Numbered from the stretch's first letter, positions 7,521 to 15,446 are shown. The stretch is 64,000 bases of DNA from Clostridia bacterium (GCA_900770385.1 CAAGKK010000037.1:1-64000); one strand, 5' to 3'. Notes: a model not told the origin generated them from the letters alone. Made by a program: numbers and translations.

Positions 7521-7600
7521 ATTTAATTAAAAATAAAATATAAAGAATTTAGATGTACTGAAAAATTAAAAATATTTAACAACAGGAGTTTCTTCGAAAG

Positions 7601-7624
7601 TGGGACACCCAGGCGTATGTCCCA
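7601..7624 (+). other. GC-rich hairpin after the cargo genes
   Basis: TGGGACA pairs with TGTCCCA across a 10-base loop (CCCAGGCGTA). No U-run follows, so it is not a standard terminator. It stands out by base composition; it could be a transcript end, an RNA-processing site or a recombination scar. Confidence 0.45.
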
Positions 7625-7679
7625 TCCAAAAAGAATTTTCCACAGAATATTTATTATACAAAATTTTTAATAATAAAAT

Positions 7680-7708
7680 AAAGGTTGAAACATTTTGTTT
7701 TAGCCTTT
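7680..7708. terminator. Terminator of the DUF6076-type gene
   Basis: AAAGGTTGAAACA pairs with TGTTTTAGCCTTT (13 bp, two G-U pairs on the plus strand). A T-rich run follows on the minus strand. It overlaps the stop codon of the minus-strand gene. Confidence 0.6.
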
Positions 7709-8996
7709 ATTTGCTATTTGTAAAATATTTATTACTTAAGTTATATAATTCTTTTTTAAATTCTTCAATTTGATTATCATTATAGCTATCCCTTAATGCA
7801 ACAGCTTTTTTAGACCATTCTTTGAATTGCTTTTCTTTAAAGTCTTTAGGATGGTTATAATGTCTGCCATACATTTTTTTATATTCTTTTTTGAATTCTT
7901 TTAAAATATCGCTATTATCAACCTTTTTTTTATATTTGTTTGAAGCACCAATTTCTTTGCAAGTTTTACCAGTATCTTTATATAAATTATTACAATATTT
8001 TTGGTCATTTCTTCCTTTTTGATATGGATTGTTGCTAGTGGTAGTTGGAATAAATAATCTTCCGCAGTTTTCACACTTATTTATAGTAAAATTATTCTGA
8101 ATTACTTTAAATAACTCAAATTTGATTTGTTCTTCACAATTATTTATCTCATAAACTTCTTCAACATATATATTTTTTGTATGCATTACATTAATCAATT
8201 CTTCTACAGATAATTGTTTCTCTTTAAAAGTTATATCAGCATTGCAAATATATTTAGTTACAAATTTTGTGTCTAAAAATAATGCGTGGGCAGGATTAGT
8301 GTTCAAATAATGTAAATCAAAAACATCTTTAGCTTCATATAAATATAATCTTTCTTCATTGCTCAAATTTCGAACAAAAGAATTATTAGAATATTCACTT
8401 ATTAATTCTAATCTTTCTTTCAAGTCGCTTTTTTGATTTATAAGGTCTTTTATTAAGTAATCCTTTATTGTTTCAAAAAATTTTATATATTTATTATGTT
8501 TCTTTTTCGAGATTTTATCTATTTCAGTAGTCCACTCATACATAATTGTTTGAAGGACATAATGGTTTTCTTCTATTTCTTCAAATATTTCATTTGGAGT
8601 ATATTCAGTATTGTCAATATATACTCCAATATTATTCTTGAATAAAAGGTCACTTCTAAATACTCCCGAATTATATGTTTTTATGATTATATCTATTAAA
8701 GTTTGAGTGTAAAAATGTGTATATGGAGAAAAATTCAAACATTCTTGGACTTTATGAAACATTTCAAATAAAAAATTAACCTTTTTATCCATACCATTAC
8801 ATTCTTTATTGCTACAAACAATGTTAATTAATTCTGTATATAGAATTTTTAGTTTATCAAATTCATCATTTTCCATAATTGCAAAATCATATAATTTATC
8901 TCCAATATTGTATTCAAAATCCAAAGTAGAACCAAAAAATTCTCCTCCATTTTTTAAAATAATTTTATTGTTATTAAGTGTGAAATTACTTGTCAT
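7707..8996 (-). CDS. DUF6076-family protein with C-terminal zinc-finger motif
   Basis: The 429-residue protein has a long helical N-terminal part without known motifs. Near residues 310-350 there is a Cys pattern: CENCGRLFIPT, then RNDQKYCNN, then CKEIGASNKY. I recognise this as the DUF6076 pattern, common on mobile elements of Clostridia and Bacilli and resembling a treble-clef zinc finger. Function is unknown; nucleic-acid binding is likely from the finger. It is the only gene on the minus strand of the element and has its own promoter (9080-9052), so it is expressed apart from the transfer genes. GGAGG lies 12 bases before the ATG. Confidence 0.75.
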   Translation of the reverse strand: MTSNFTLNNNKIILKNGGEFFGSTLDFEYNIGDKLYDFAIMENDEFDKLKILYTELINIVCSNKECNGMDKKVNFLFEMFHKVQECLNFSPYTHFYTQTLIDIIIKTYNSGVFRSDLLFKNNIGVYIDNTEYTPNEIFEEIEENHYVLQTIMYEWTTEIDKISKKKHNKYIKFFETIKDYLIKDLINQKSDLKERLELISEYSNNSFVRNLSNEERLYLYEAKDVFDLHYLNTNPAHALFLDTKFVTKYICNADITFKEKQLSVEELINVMHTKNIYVEEVYEINNCEEQIKFELFKVIQNNFTINKCENCGRLFIPTTTSNNPYQKGRNDQKYCNNLYKDTGKTCKEIGASNKYKKKVDNSDILKEFKKEYKKMYGRHYNHPKDFKEKQFKEWSKKAVALRDSYNDNQIEEFKKELYNLSNKYFTNSK

Positions 8997-9051
8997 AACT
9001 GTGTTTCCTCCATTTTTTAAATAGAATATAGCTATTTTGATTTTTAGTTTA

Positions 9052-9080
9052 TCTATAGACTTTGAAAAATCTATTTACAA
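9052..9080 (-). promoter_or_regulatory. Promoter of the DUF6076-type gene
   Basis: On the minus strand, TTGTAA (9080-9075), a 17-base spacer and TATAGA (9057-9052) lie about 55 bases before the start codon. Confidence 0.6.
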
Positions 9081-9169
9081 CACTATTTTAGCATCTTATA
9101 ATGATTTTAGCAATATAGAAAATAGAAACTTGAAATAACTATTTTCTATCAACAGCACATTGAAAATTG

Positions 9170-9265
9170 AATAACAAACTGCAAGCACAGATAATGAAAC
9201 TTCTGTCCGGCTAACGTGATGTAAAGGGGCGGTTCGCTAAAGGTGGAATGAGGGCAAATCTCATA
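9170..9265 (+). ncRNA. GC-rich unexplained stretch, possible structured RNA or leader
   Basis: The 336-base gap between 8996 and 9333 holds a patch far richer in G and C than its surroundings (CTTCTGTCCGGCTAACGTG, GGGGCGGTTCGCTAAAGG). A small hairpin ATGAG/CTCAT closes it near 9243-9259. It has no open reading frame of note and precedes a small ORF. It looks like a conserved leader RNA or regulatory site of clostridial elements, but I cannot assign it to a known family. Confidence 0.35.
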
Positions 9266-9332
9266 TGAGTATTTAATTTACTACTTGTAGTTTTAAAATT
9301 AAAGTAATATTTTTAAATTTTTAATAATAGTA

Positions 9333-9539
9333 TTGAAAAGAAAGTTGGTGAGAATTTTGAAAAAGGGTTTGAAGATTACATTTATAAATCCTAATACTGA
9401 AGAACAAATAGTACAAGCTATGGCAGGAGTTCTTGCTTATAATTTGGATGAGAATGATGAAAATATAAAATTTGACTACAACAATTCAAATACTTATCAA
9501 AATTCTCACAAAGAAATAGAAGATGAAATTGAATTATAA
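9333..9539 (+). CDS. Small hypothetical protein of the mobile element
   Basis: At most 68 residues. Several in-frame TTG or GTG codons (9333, 9345, 9348, 9357) could start it; GGTGAG just before TTG 9357 makes that one attractive. The core LKITFINPNTEEQIVQAMAG resembles short proteins that recur in clostridial conjugative elements beside recombination and toxin-antitoxin genes. The C-terminus is acidic. Function unknown. Confidence 0.5.
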   Translation: MKRKLVRILKKGLKITFINPNTEEQIVQAMAGVLAYNLDENDENIKFDYNNSNTYQNSHKEIEDEIEL

Positions 9540-9574
9540 TGACAAAAAATATAGAAAAATTTTTACAAAAAGTC

Positions 9575-9603
9575 TTGATATTTTAATAAAAAGTTTGTAT
9601 AAT
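9575..9603 (+). promoter_or_regulatory. Promoter of the antitoxin RNA
   Basis: TTGATA, a 17-base spacer and TATAAT form a near-consensus promoter 46 bases before the first antitoxin repeat. A small palindrome (AGTAGATATTTAATATCTACT, around 9616-9636) would form the 5' end of the RNA. Confidence 0.8.
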
Positions 9604-9648
9604 GAATATAATAGTAGTAGATATTTAATATCTACTATAATTAAAAAT

Positions 9649-9742
9649 GTGAGTCGCAACCCTATTTGCGAATTAAATGGATAGGTGAGAAAATGTGAGC
9701 CGCAACCCTGCTTGCGAGATATAAATGGGCAGGTGAAAAAAT
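9649..9742 (+). ncRNA. cptI: Type III antitoxin RNA: two tandem pseudoknot repeats (CptI-like)
   Basis: Two repeats, 9649-9694 and 9695-9742, each start GTGAGYCGCAAC. Each holds a stem CGCAA/TTGCG whose loop pairs with a later segment: CCTAT (9661-9665) with ATAGG (9681-9685), and CCTGC (9707-9711) with GCAGG (9729-9733). The two loop-partner pairs differ by compensating changes, which is direct evidence for an H-type pseudoknot. Type III antitoxins are such repeat RNAs, cut by and bound to the toxin. Promoter upstream and terminator downstream complete the standard layout. Confidence 0.88.
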
Positions 9743-9757
9743 GTTAATTATAGTAAA

Positions 9758-9793
9758 ATGTGGGGTCTATAAAAAAATAGATCCCATATTTTC
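9758..9793 (+). terminator. Terminator between antitoxin repeats and toxin gene
   Basis: TGGGGTCTAT pairs with ATAGATCCCA (10 bp) around an A-rich loop, followed by TATTTT. In type III systems a leaky terminator here keeps antitoxin RNA in excess over toxin mRNA. Confidence 0.8.
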
Positions 9794-9816
9794 ATAAAAG
9801 GAGAAATGTAATAAAA

Positions 9817-10293
9817 ATGGTAATAGAAGATGGAAAATTTTACTTTATAAAAGATGAATTTTTTGATGTATTTAAAGATTATGGTTTGATGGTAAATAAA
9901 GAAAATGGAAATAAAAGACCGTGTTACTTTTGTTTCAGAGATAGACAAAACAAAGAAATAATATGGTTTGTTCCAATATCTACTAAATATGACAAATATA
10001 AGAAAATCTATGACATAAAAAAAGTTAAAAGTGGAAAAAGACCAGTATATAACTTTGTTTTTGGTAATGTATTGGGAAAGAAAGCAGTATTTCTTATACA
10101 AAATATATTTCCTACAACTATAAAATATATAGAGAAAAAATATAGAAATTCTAATATGGATGTTGAAATTCCAGAAATTGTTAAAGAAGAAGTTATTACA
10201 AAAGCATTAAGAGTAGTAAATCTTGCAGAAGATGGTGTAAATATTCCATTTTACAATATAATAGAGATGAGAAATATATTACTAAAAAGATAG
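9817..10293 (+). CDS. cptN: CptN-family endoribonuclease toxin (type III toxin-antitoxin)
   Basis: The 158-residue product matches the CptN branch of the ToxN/AbiQ-type toxins. It has GKFYFIKDEFFD at the N-terminus, KRPCYFCF near residues 28-35, then VPISTKYDKYKKIY and the segment FGNVLGKKAVFLIQNIFPTT near 88-107, which is characteristic of the CptIN group as I remember it. These toxins cut mRNA and their own antitoxin RNA; some act in phage abortive infection. Antitoxin repeats and a terminator lie directly upstream. AAGGAG is 13 bases before the ATG, a long spacing that fits weak toxin translation. Length is normal for the family, with no sign of decay. Confidence 0.88.
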   Translation: MVIEDGKFYFIKDEFFDVFKDYGLMVNKENGNKRPCYFCFRDRQNKEIIWFVPISTKYDKYKKIYDIKKVKSGKRPVYNFVFGNVLGKKAVFLIQNIFPTTIKYIEKKYRNSNMDVEIPEIVKEEVITKALRVVNLAEDGVNIPFYNIIEMRNILLKR

Positions 10294-10340
10294 AACAGTG
10301 ACAATGGCACACAAAATGACACTGAAAGAGAACTAATCAA

Positions 10341-10478
10341 ATGTACTCGCCACCCTGTTGGCGACAAATAAATTCACAAGTGAACAGATGTTACTCGCAA
10401 ACCTACTTGCGACAAATAAAAGCGTAGGAGGACAAATTGAAACCGCTGACCAATATGCGGTATATAAGTAGTTGGGGG
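10341..10478 (+). ncRNA. Three further pseudoknot repeats downstream of the toxin
   Basis: Three more stem-plus-loop units follow the toxin gene. The stems are CGCCA/TGGCG (10348-10363), CGCAA/TTGCG (10396-10411) and ACCGC/GCGGT (10442-10461). Each loop again pairs with a later segment: CTGT with ACAG (10384-10387), CCTAC with GTAGG (10424-10428), CCAA with TTGG (10472-10475). The first two share the spacer GACAAATAAA. They are diverged from the upstream pair yet keep the pseudoknot design. A terminator follows at 10488. They may be reserve antitoxin units, 3' protection for the toxin mRNA, or a remnant second locus. Confidence 0.75.
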
Positions 10479-10487
10479 GTGAAGTTT

Positions 10488-10529
10488 AAAATCTATTCCA
10501 AAATAAAACGGAGTAGATTTTTTATTTTT
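10488..10529 (+). terminator. Terminator of the toxin-antitoxin locus
   Basis: AAAATCTATTCC pairs with GGAGTAGATTTT (12 bp, one G-U pair), followed by TTATTTTT. Confidence 0.85.
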
Positions 10530-10533
10530 CGTA

Positions 10534-10562
10534 TTGTCTTTTTACAACTAATATGCTAAAAT
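10534..10562 (+). promoter_or_regulatory. Promoter of the serine recombinase
   Basis: TTGTCT, a 17-base spacer and TAAAAT lie about 50 bases before the recombinase start. With the terminator just upstream, the recombinase is a separate unit. Confidence 0.6.
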
Positions 10563-10613
10563 GCAACAGAACGAAAACAACGAAACAGAAAAAATAAAGA
10601 AAGTAGTGATGTT

Positions 10614-12248
10614 ATGAAAATTGCAGCATATTGTAGGGTATCAACTGAAAAAGAAGCACAAATAGACTCATTAGAAAAGCAAATAGAATTTTTTAATGAA
10701 TTTACAAAAAAGAACGGATATGAATTGTACAAGCTATATGCAGATGAAGGAATATCAGGAAAACAAATAAAACACAGAAAACAATTTCAACAAATGATGA
10801 TAGATGCCAAAGCCAAAAAATTCGATAAAGTAGTAGTAAAAGATGTAAGCCGTTTTGCAAGAAATACAGTAGACTTATTACAAAGTGTAAGAGAGTTAAA
10901 ATCTTATGGTGTACAAGTTGATTTCCTAAATAATGGAGAAGTAATGGAAGGTGGCTCTGAATTTATACTAACAATTTTAGGAGCAATGGCACAGCAAGAA
11001 AGTGCAAATATGTCTAAAAGAGTTAAATTCGGAAAAGATATTACAGCCAAAAAAGGAAGAGTGCCGAATCTGGTATTTGGATATGACAAAATTCCAGATG
11101 AAAGATATACTTTAAAAATAAATGAAGAAGAAGCAAAAATCGTAAAAGAAATATTTGAAAGTTACGTATATAAAGGAATTGGAACAACAAAAATAGCATG
11201 GAACTTAAATGATAGAGGAATACGTACTAAAAAGACAAAATCAAAATGGGTACAAACATCTATTGTAAGAATGCTTAAAAATCCAATATATACAGGAAGA
11301 GTAACAAATAAAAAATCAGAGGTAACAGACTTTATAACAGGAACAAGAAAAGAATTGCCAGAAGAAGAATGGATAGTTGTTGAAAGACCAGAAATGAGAA
11401 TAATATCAGACGAGCTATTTAACAGAGCACAAGAACTTTTAGAGCAAAGATCAAACGAATTTAAATTAAATAACAAAAGAGAAAAAACAGAATATGTATT
11501 TAGCACACTTATCTATTGCAAACATTGTGGATATTCATTTAGAAGAATAAAGAGAAAATATACAGCTGATGGACCAGAATATATAAGATGGGTATGTAGT
11601 GGAAGAAACTCAATGGGAGTAAACCATTGTCCAAATACAACTGTTATTGATGAAGAAGAACTTTTAAATGCAATAAAAATCTATTTAAAAAGTATAATAA
11701 AAAATAAAAAAGATTTTATGAAAGCTGTTGAAAAAGAATTTGAAAAGATTACAAAATTAAGAGAAAACAATGAAAGAAGTGAAGAGAGTTTTTTAAAAGA
11801 AATCGAAAAAGTAACAGTTAAAAAACAAAAATATATGGAGATGTTTCAAAACGAAATAATCAATATACAAGAATTAAAGAAATATACAAATCCAATAAAT
11901 GAAGATATAGCAAGACTGGAAAGAGAATTAAAACTAATAACATCAGAAATAAAAGAAAAAGATGTACTAGAAAAAGAACTTAATAAGACAATAAAAACAG
12001 TAGATGACATATTAAATAATCAAACAATAACAAATGCAATGTTAAAAACAATTATAGATGTAATTGAAGTAGATTCAGATTCAAATGTAGAAGTAAGACT
12101 AAAACTATTAAATGAAATAGGAACAAATGAACCAGTAATAACAAGATTCGAAGACATTTACCAAAGTTCCGAAGAAAAAGAAAACACAAAAAATAAAGAA
12201 AATTCTATCGTTACGAAAAGTAACAACAGTACACAAAGATGTAAGTGA
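10614..12248 (+). CDS. Large serine recombinase of the spoIIID element
   Basis: It catalyses integration and, with a directionality factor, excision of the element. Domains of the 544-residue protein: resolvase catalytic domain (about 1-140; nucleophile Ser10 in AAYCRVSTEKEAQ, with DVSRFARNTVDLL), recombinase domain (about 160-270; FGYDKIPDERY, GTTKIAWNLNDRGIRTKKTKSKW), zinc-ribbon (CKHCGYSFRRIK..C..CPN near 301-345) and a long coiled coil (about 375-480). The final codons (SNNSTQRCK) are encoded by attR and end in spoIIID sequence, so the C-terminus changes on excision. Spore-specific recombinases such as SpoIVCA sit inside their element in the same way. Confidence 0.95.
   Translation: MKIAAYCRVSTEKEAQIDSLEKQIEFFNEFTKKNGYELYKLYADEGISGKQIKHRKQFQQMMIDAKAKKFDKVVVKDVSRFARNTVDLLQSVRELKSYGVQVDFLNNGEVMEGGSEFILTILGAMAQQESANMSKRVKFGKDITAKKGRVPNLVFGYDKIPDERYTLKINEEEAKIVKEIFESYVYKGIGTTKIAWNLNDRGIRTKKTKSKWVQTSIVRMLKNPIYTGRVTNKKSEVTDFITGTRKELPEEEWIVVERPEMRIISDELFNRAQELLEQRSNEFKLNNKREKTEYVFSTLIYCKHCGYSFRRIKRKYTADGPEYIRWVCSGRNSMGVNHCPNTTVIDEEELLNAIKIYLKSIIKNKKDFMKAVEKEFEKITKLRENNERSEESFLKEIEKVTVKKQKYMEMFQNEIINIQELKKYTNPINEDIARLERELKLITSEIKEKDVLEKELNKTIKTVDDILNNQTITNAMLKTIIDVIEVDSDSNVEVRLKLLNEIGTNEPVITRFEDIYQSSEEKENTKNKENSIVTKSNNSTQRCK
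12226..12244 (+). repeat. attR core, 19-bp direct repeat
   Basis: Second copy of the 19 bases found at 1478-1496. It lies at once inside the last codons of the recombinase and in the spoIIID frame (TVHKDV). Confidence 0.92.
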
Positions 12249-12375
12249 GAGATTACTAAAGATAAATCCAGCATTAGCACATGATGTTAGAATAATATTA
12301 GATGAAAATAAAGCAGAAAGACATATAAGAGGAGGTATGGCAACAAAATTAAAATACAAAAATAAAAAGAAATAA
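12226..12375 (+). pseudogene. spoIIID: 3' half of spoIIID
   Basis: Read in the frame of the repeat, this encodes TVHKDVSERLLKINPALAHD and then VRIILDENKAERHIRGGMAT, KLKYKNKKK and a stop. That is the C-terminal half of SpoIIID, including the highly conserved RHIRGG.AT.LKYK signature. It has no start codon of its own. Joined to 1370-1495 through the shared core it gives an uninterrupted 85-residue protein of normal length. The sequence shows no decay, which argues that the gene is still under selection and reassembled at least sometimes. Confidence 0.92.
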
Positions 12376-12396
12376 AGATTTTTCTTTATTTCTTTT
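12365..12396 (+). terminator. Native spoIIID terminator
   Basis: A perfect 14-bp stem (AAAAGAAATAAAGA with TCTTTATTTCTTTT) overlaps the spoIIID stop codon. Confidence 0.75.
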
Positions 12397-12405
12397 AGTT
12401 ATTTA

Positions 12406-12702
12406 TTAAATTAAAGCTTTAGATTTTTTTACATCAACTACAGGAGGTATTAAAGGACTGTAACCCTCACCATCAAAAACATCAACCTCTACAGTTCTTG
12501 TTAAAACATCTTTATAACTATAAGTGACATTTCTTTCTTCATCATCGTATTTTACGATAAATAAATTAGGATAAGTTTTTTCGATTGTAGCCTCTTTTTC
12601 AAAAAATCTACTTCTTCCAAGAGTACCTTTTACAATTATCTTTTGTCCAATTTTTTCTGTGATATCTGTTTTTAAATTTGTAATATCATTTGGTAATATC
12701 AT
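12406..12702 (-). CDS. veg: Veg family protein
   Basis: The 98-residue protein matches Veg, a small SH3-like protein linked to biofilm gene control in Bacillus. Core motifs are IGQKIIVKGTLGRSR.FEKEATIEKTYPNLFIVKYDD, then RNVTYSYKDVLTRTVEV; the YPxxFxV and SYxDVLT elements are typical. The tail after residue 80 is a little longer than usual. It lies 160 bases downstream of yabG on the same strand, the same pairing as in Bacillus. The 12703-12865 gap between them shows no other gene. Confidence 0.88.
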   Translation of the reverse strand: MILPNDITNLKTDITEKIGQKIIVKGTLGRSRFFEKEATIEKTYPNLFIVKYDDEERNVTYSYKDVLTRTVEVDVFDGEGYSPLIPPVVDVKKSKALI

Positions 12703-12865
12703 TTAACCACCTACTTTATTAAGATAGGCACATTATATCATTATCTACATAAAAAGTCAAAATAACATTATGCGACTTAAAATCAGCAAACATGCTAAAA
12801 ATAAACTAAAAATGCATATAAGGATGTGAATTTTACAATTAGATTACAATATTATTACAAAAATA

Positions 12866-13681
12866 TTACAAATCTCTTTTTCCCATAGAACCTACACCAT
12901 CAATACCTTTTTTTCCATCTCTTAGGTCCTCTATAATATCATTTATAGTTAAAAATTTATTTCTAGATGTTGTAGCTATTTTTTCAGCAACTATTAAAGG
13001 ATCCATGAAATCGATTAAAATTCTAGCAGGAGAAGATGCAAAATTTGCACCAGAAGTTATTATTGCCTCAAAAAAACTTTGACATGCACCAGCAAATATA
13101 GCTAAATCTTTATTTGAAGGAATTATTTTTCGAGCTTCTATAACTGATTGAATAAAATACTTGGAATTTCTATAATTATGAATATCATTATAATTAATTC
13201 CAGCTTTTATCATGCTATCATGTCCTGTTACTATTAAAATATCTGGTTTATATTTTGGTATTAAAGATTTTACCATTAAGGGTTGTTTAAATTCTGGTAC
13301 ATTGCGAACAATAGCGTTTAAACCTATTTTATTATAGTATCTTCTGGATTTTTCTGAATATCTTTTATCACCATCTAAATGTAAAATCATACCGGTATTT
13401 TGCATAAATCGGTATTTATTTTTTATGATTTTTTTATTTAATGAGGACAAAATTCTATTTTCTATTATGTTATCTGTTCTACTAATAGGATTATCAAAAT
13501 TATTAGAATCAATAATTAATAAATCATCTATAAATGCATCAGCAATAATTCTAGTTGTAATGCCTTTTAATATAGCAATTGCAGTACCATTTGTACTACT
13601 AATTATTTTATCTACAGAAAATAAGATATCACATCCATAGGATTTTCGAGCAACAATATCATTTTTTCTTATTTTCAACAT
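12866..13681 (-). CDS. yabG: Sporulation protease YabG
   Basis: YabG is a mother-cell cysteine protease that trims spore coat proteins (and SpoIVA and preproteins in Clostridioides difficile). The 271-residue protein has NDIVARKSYGCDILFSVDKI at the N-terminus, DILIVTGHDSM near residues 148-158 and the conserved block NYRNSKYFIQSV, AIFAGACQSFFEAIITSGAN, FASSPARILIDFMDP. The presumed catalytic His and Cys of the family (GHD and GACQS) are present. Length and end (GIDGVGSMGKRDL) are normal. It is transcribed away from sipL. Confidence 0.93.
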   Translation of the reverse strand: MLKIRKNDIVARKSYGCDILFSVDKIISSTNGTAIAILKGITTRIIADAFIDDLLIIDSNNFDNPISRTDNIIENRILSSLNKKIIKNKYRFMQNTGMILHLDGDKRYSEKSRRYYNKIGLNAIVRNVPEFKQPLMVKSLIPKYKPDILIVTGHDSMIKAGINYNDIHNYRNSKYFIQSVIEARKIIPSNKDLAIFAGACQSFFEAIITSGANFASSPARILIDFMDPLIVAEKIATTSRNKFLTINDIIEDLRDGKKGIDGVGSMGKRDL

Positions 13682-13849
13682 TACATATCACTCCATAATA
13701 TATGTCCTTATAGCATAATATGTCGAAAAAGGTTATTTGGTGAATTGACTTATACAAAGCTAATCAAAAATTATTAGTAATAGGAATTTTTTTGGATTTT
13801 ATTAATATAATGAAGTATGTATTTATGAGAAAATAAGGAGGTAATTTTA

Positions 13850-15400
13850 ATGGAGGTAGATACAACTAGACAGAACTTAACAATTAATAAACTAGTTAGT
13901 ACTAAGAAACAAACAGTTACAATTGAAGGAGATATAATAGTACCAGATGTTAAGCCTGATATACTAAATACAATAGATAGCGTAGGAAATGTATGCGTAT
14001 ACAAAAAAGAAGTTTTAGATGGAAAAGTAAGAATAGATGGAGGAGTAAATGTTTATTTAATATATTTAGCAGATTCTCAAACAGATACTACAAGGGGGCT
14101 AAATACAACATTAGATTTTACACAAATAATGGACATGGAAGCTTGCAAATCAGATATGGATGTAATTAGTAATCTTGGCGTTAAAAATATAGAATGTAAA
14201 GTACTAAATGGAAGAAAAGTAAATATAAAAGCAGAAGTAGAAATAGAAATGCAAATATATTCAAATGAAAATATAAAGATTTTAAAAGAAATTAATAACA
14301 TTAATGAAATTCAAACATTAAATTCAAAAATGAATGTAAATACTCTAATAGGAAAAGGTTCAACAAAAGCATTTGCAAAAGATACAATTTCGTATGATAA
14401 TTCAGATAATTTAATGGAGATTTTAAAAGCAGAAGTTAGAGTTGTTAATCAAGAAATAAAAACAAGTTATAATAAGGTATTATTAAAAGCGGATGCAAAT
14501 ACTAAAATTATGTATTTAACAGAAGATGGCAGTATAAGAAAGACACAATTAAATATACCTATAATAGGATTTGTTGATGTTGCAGATGTTTCGGAAGATG
14601 ATATTATAGATAGCAATTTTGAAATAAAAAATATAATTATTAAACCAAATTCAGCAGAACAACATTCTATTTATATAGAAATAGAAGTGGAAATTGGCTG
14701 CAGAGTATATGGAACAAATAACTTTGAACTAATACAAGATATGTACTCTACAGAAGAAGAAATAAATTTTACAACAAGAAGAATTGAAACTGAAAGAAAT
14801 AAGAAAAACAAAAAAGATATTTGTGCTATAAATGAAAAAGTAGTAATTCCAGAAATAGCTAATAATGAAATTTATGATGTAGAAATTAACCCTATTATTA
14901 ATAACATGAATATATTAAATGGAAGAATTATATATGAAGGAGAATTAAATTTAAACTTTTTATTCTCATCAAATGTAAGTTTGCAAATTGAAGCAAAAGA
15001 CTATAAAATACCATTTAGTTTTGAAGTAAATGACGATTGTATAAATTCAAACAAAAATATAATTACTAAAACAGAATGTATAGGAGATAGTTTTAAAATA
15101 GTGGCAGAAGGGACTATAGAGTGTAATATAAAATTACAATTTAATATGGATATGTATGATACAGCTAAAATAAATATAATAGACGAAATTAAGGTAGCTG
15201 AAAACAGAAACAATCAACAAAACAGTATGACTATATATATAGTAAAATCAGGAGATTCATTATGGAATATAGCTAAAAAATATAGAACTACTATAGAAAA
15301 TATTATGAGACTTAATAATTTGGAGGAAGATAAAATTAATGTTGGAGAAAAACTATATATACAAAGGTATAATGTTAACATGATTCAACATACTGCATAA
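13850..15400 (+). CDS. sipL: SipL, SpoIVA-interacting spore coat morphogenetic protein
   Basis: AAGGAGG precedes the ATG by 8 bases. The 516-residue protein consists of repeated SPOCS (DUF3794) segments (VTIEGDIIVPDVKPDIL.TIDS near residues 24-45, and later copies around 200 and 330) and a C-terminal LysM domain (TIYIVKSGDSLWNIAKKYRT near 463-482, then NNLEEDKINVGEKLYI). This domain order and length match SipL of C. difficile, which binds SpoIVA through LysM to build the coat. It stands next to yabG, whose known substrates include SpoIVA. Confidence 0.92.
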   Translation: MEVDTTRQNLTINKLVSTKKQTVTIEGDIIVPDVKPDILNTIDSVGNVCVYKKEVLDGKVRIDGGVNVYLIYLADSQTDTTRGLNTTLDFTQIMDMEACKSDMDVISNLGVKNIECKVLNGRKVNIKAEVEIEMQIYSNENIKILKEINNINEIQTLNSKMNVNTLIGKGSTKAFAKDTISYDNSDNLMEILKAEVRVVNQEIKTSYNKVLLKADANTKIMYLTEDGSIRKTQLNIPIIGFVDVADVSEDDIIDSNFEIKNIIIKPNSAEQHSIYIEIEVEIGCRVYGTNNFELIQDMYSTEEEINFTTRRIETERNKKNKKDICAINEKVVIPEIANNEIYDVEINPIINNMNILNGRIIYEGELNLNFLFSSNVSLQIEAKDYKIPFSFEVNDDCINSNKNIITKTECIGDSFKIVAEGTIECNIKLQFNMDMYDTAKINIIDEIKVAENRNNQQNSMTIYIVKSGDSLWNIAKKYRTTIENIMRLNNLEEDKINVGEKLYIQRYNVNMIQHTA

Positions 15401-15446
15401 AATAATACTAATAAGCTTATAAATTTAAAGCATATTACAATATAAC

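Larger units (their letters stand above)
1478..12244 (+). mobile_element. Integrative mobilizable element inserted in spoIIID
   Basis: It is bounded by the 19-bp repeats, and deleting 10,748 bp would restore spoIIID. It carries a relaxase and probable oriT but no coupling protein, VirB4-like ATPase or other conjugation genes, so it is mobilizable rather than self-transmissible. In order it holds an HTH protein, a MobV relaxase, a subtilase-like and an ADP-ribosyltransferase-like gene with a shared tail, a DUF6076 protein, a small protein, a CptIN-type toxin-antitoxin locus and a large serine recombinase next to the right end. Recombinase at one end and integration in a conserved coding motif match known serine-recombinase elements. 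Confidence 0.9.

Noticed and set aside
9649..10478. Repeats around the toxin gene taken as a CRISPR array
   Set aside because: The units are not identical and have no constant spacers; each contains a stem and a loop that pairs downstream. With a CptN toxin between them, antitoxin RNA is the right reading.
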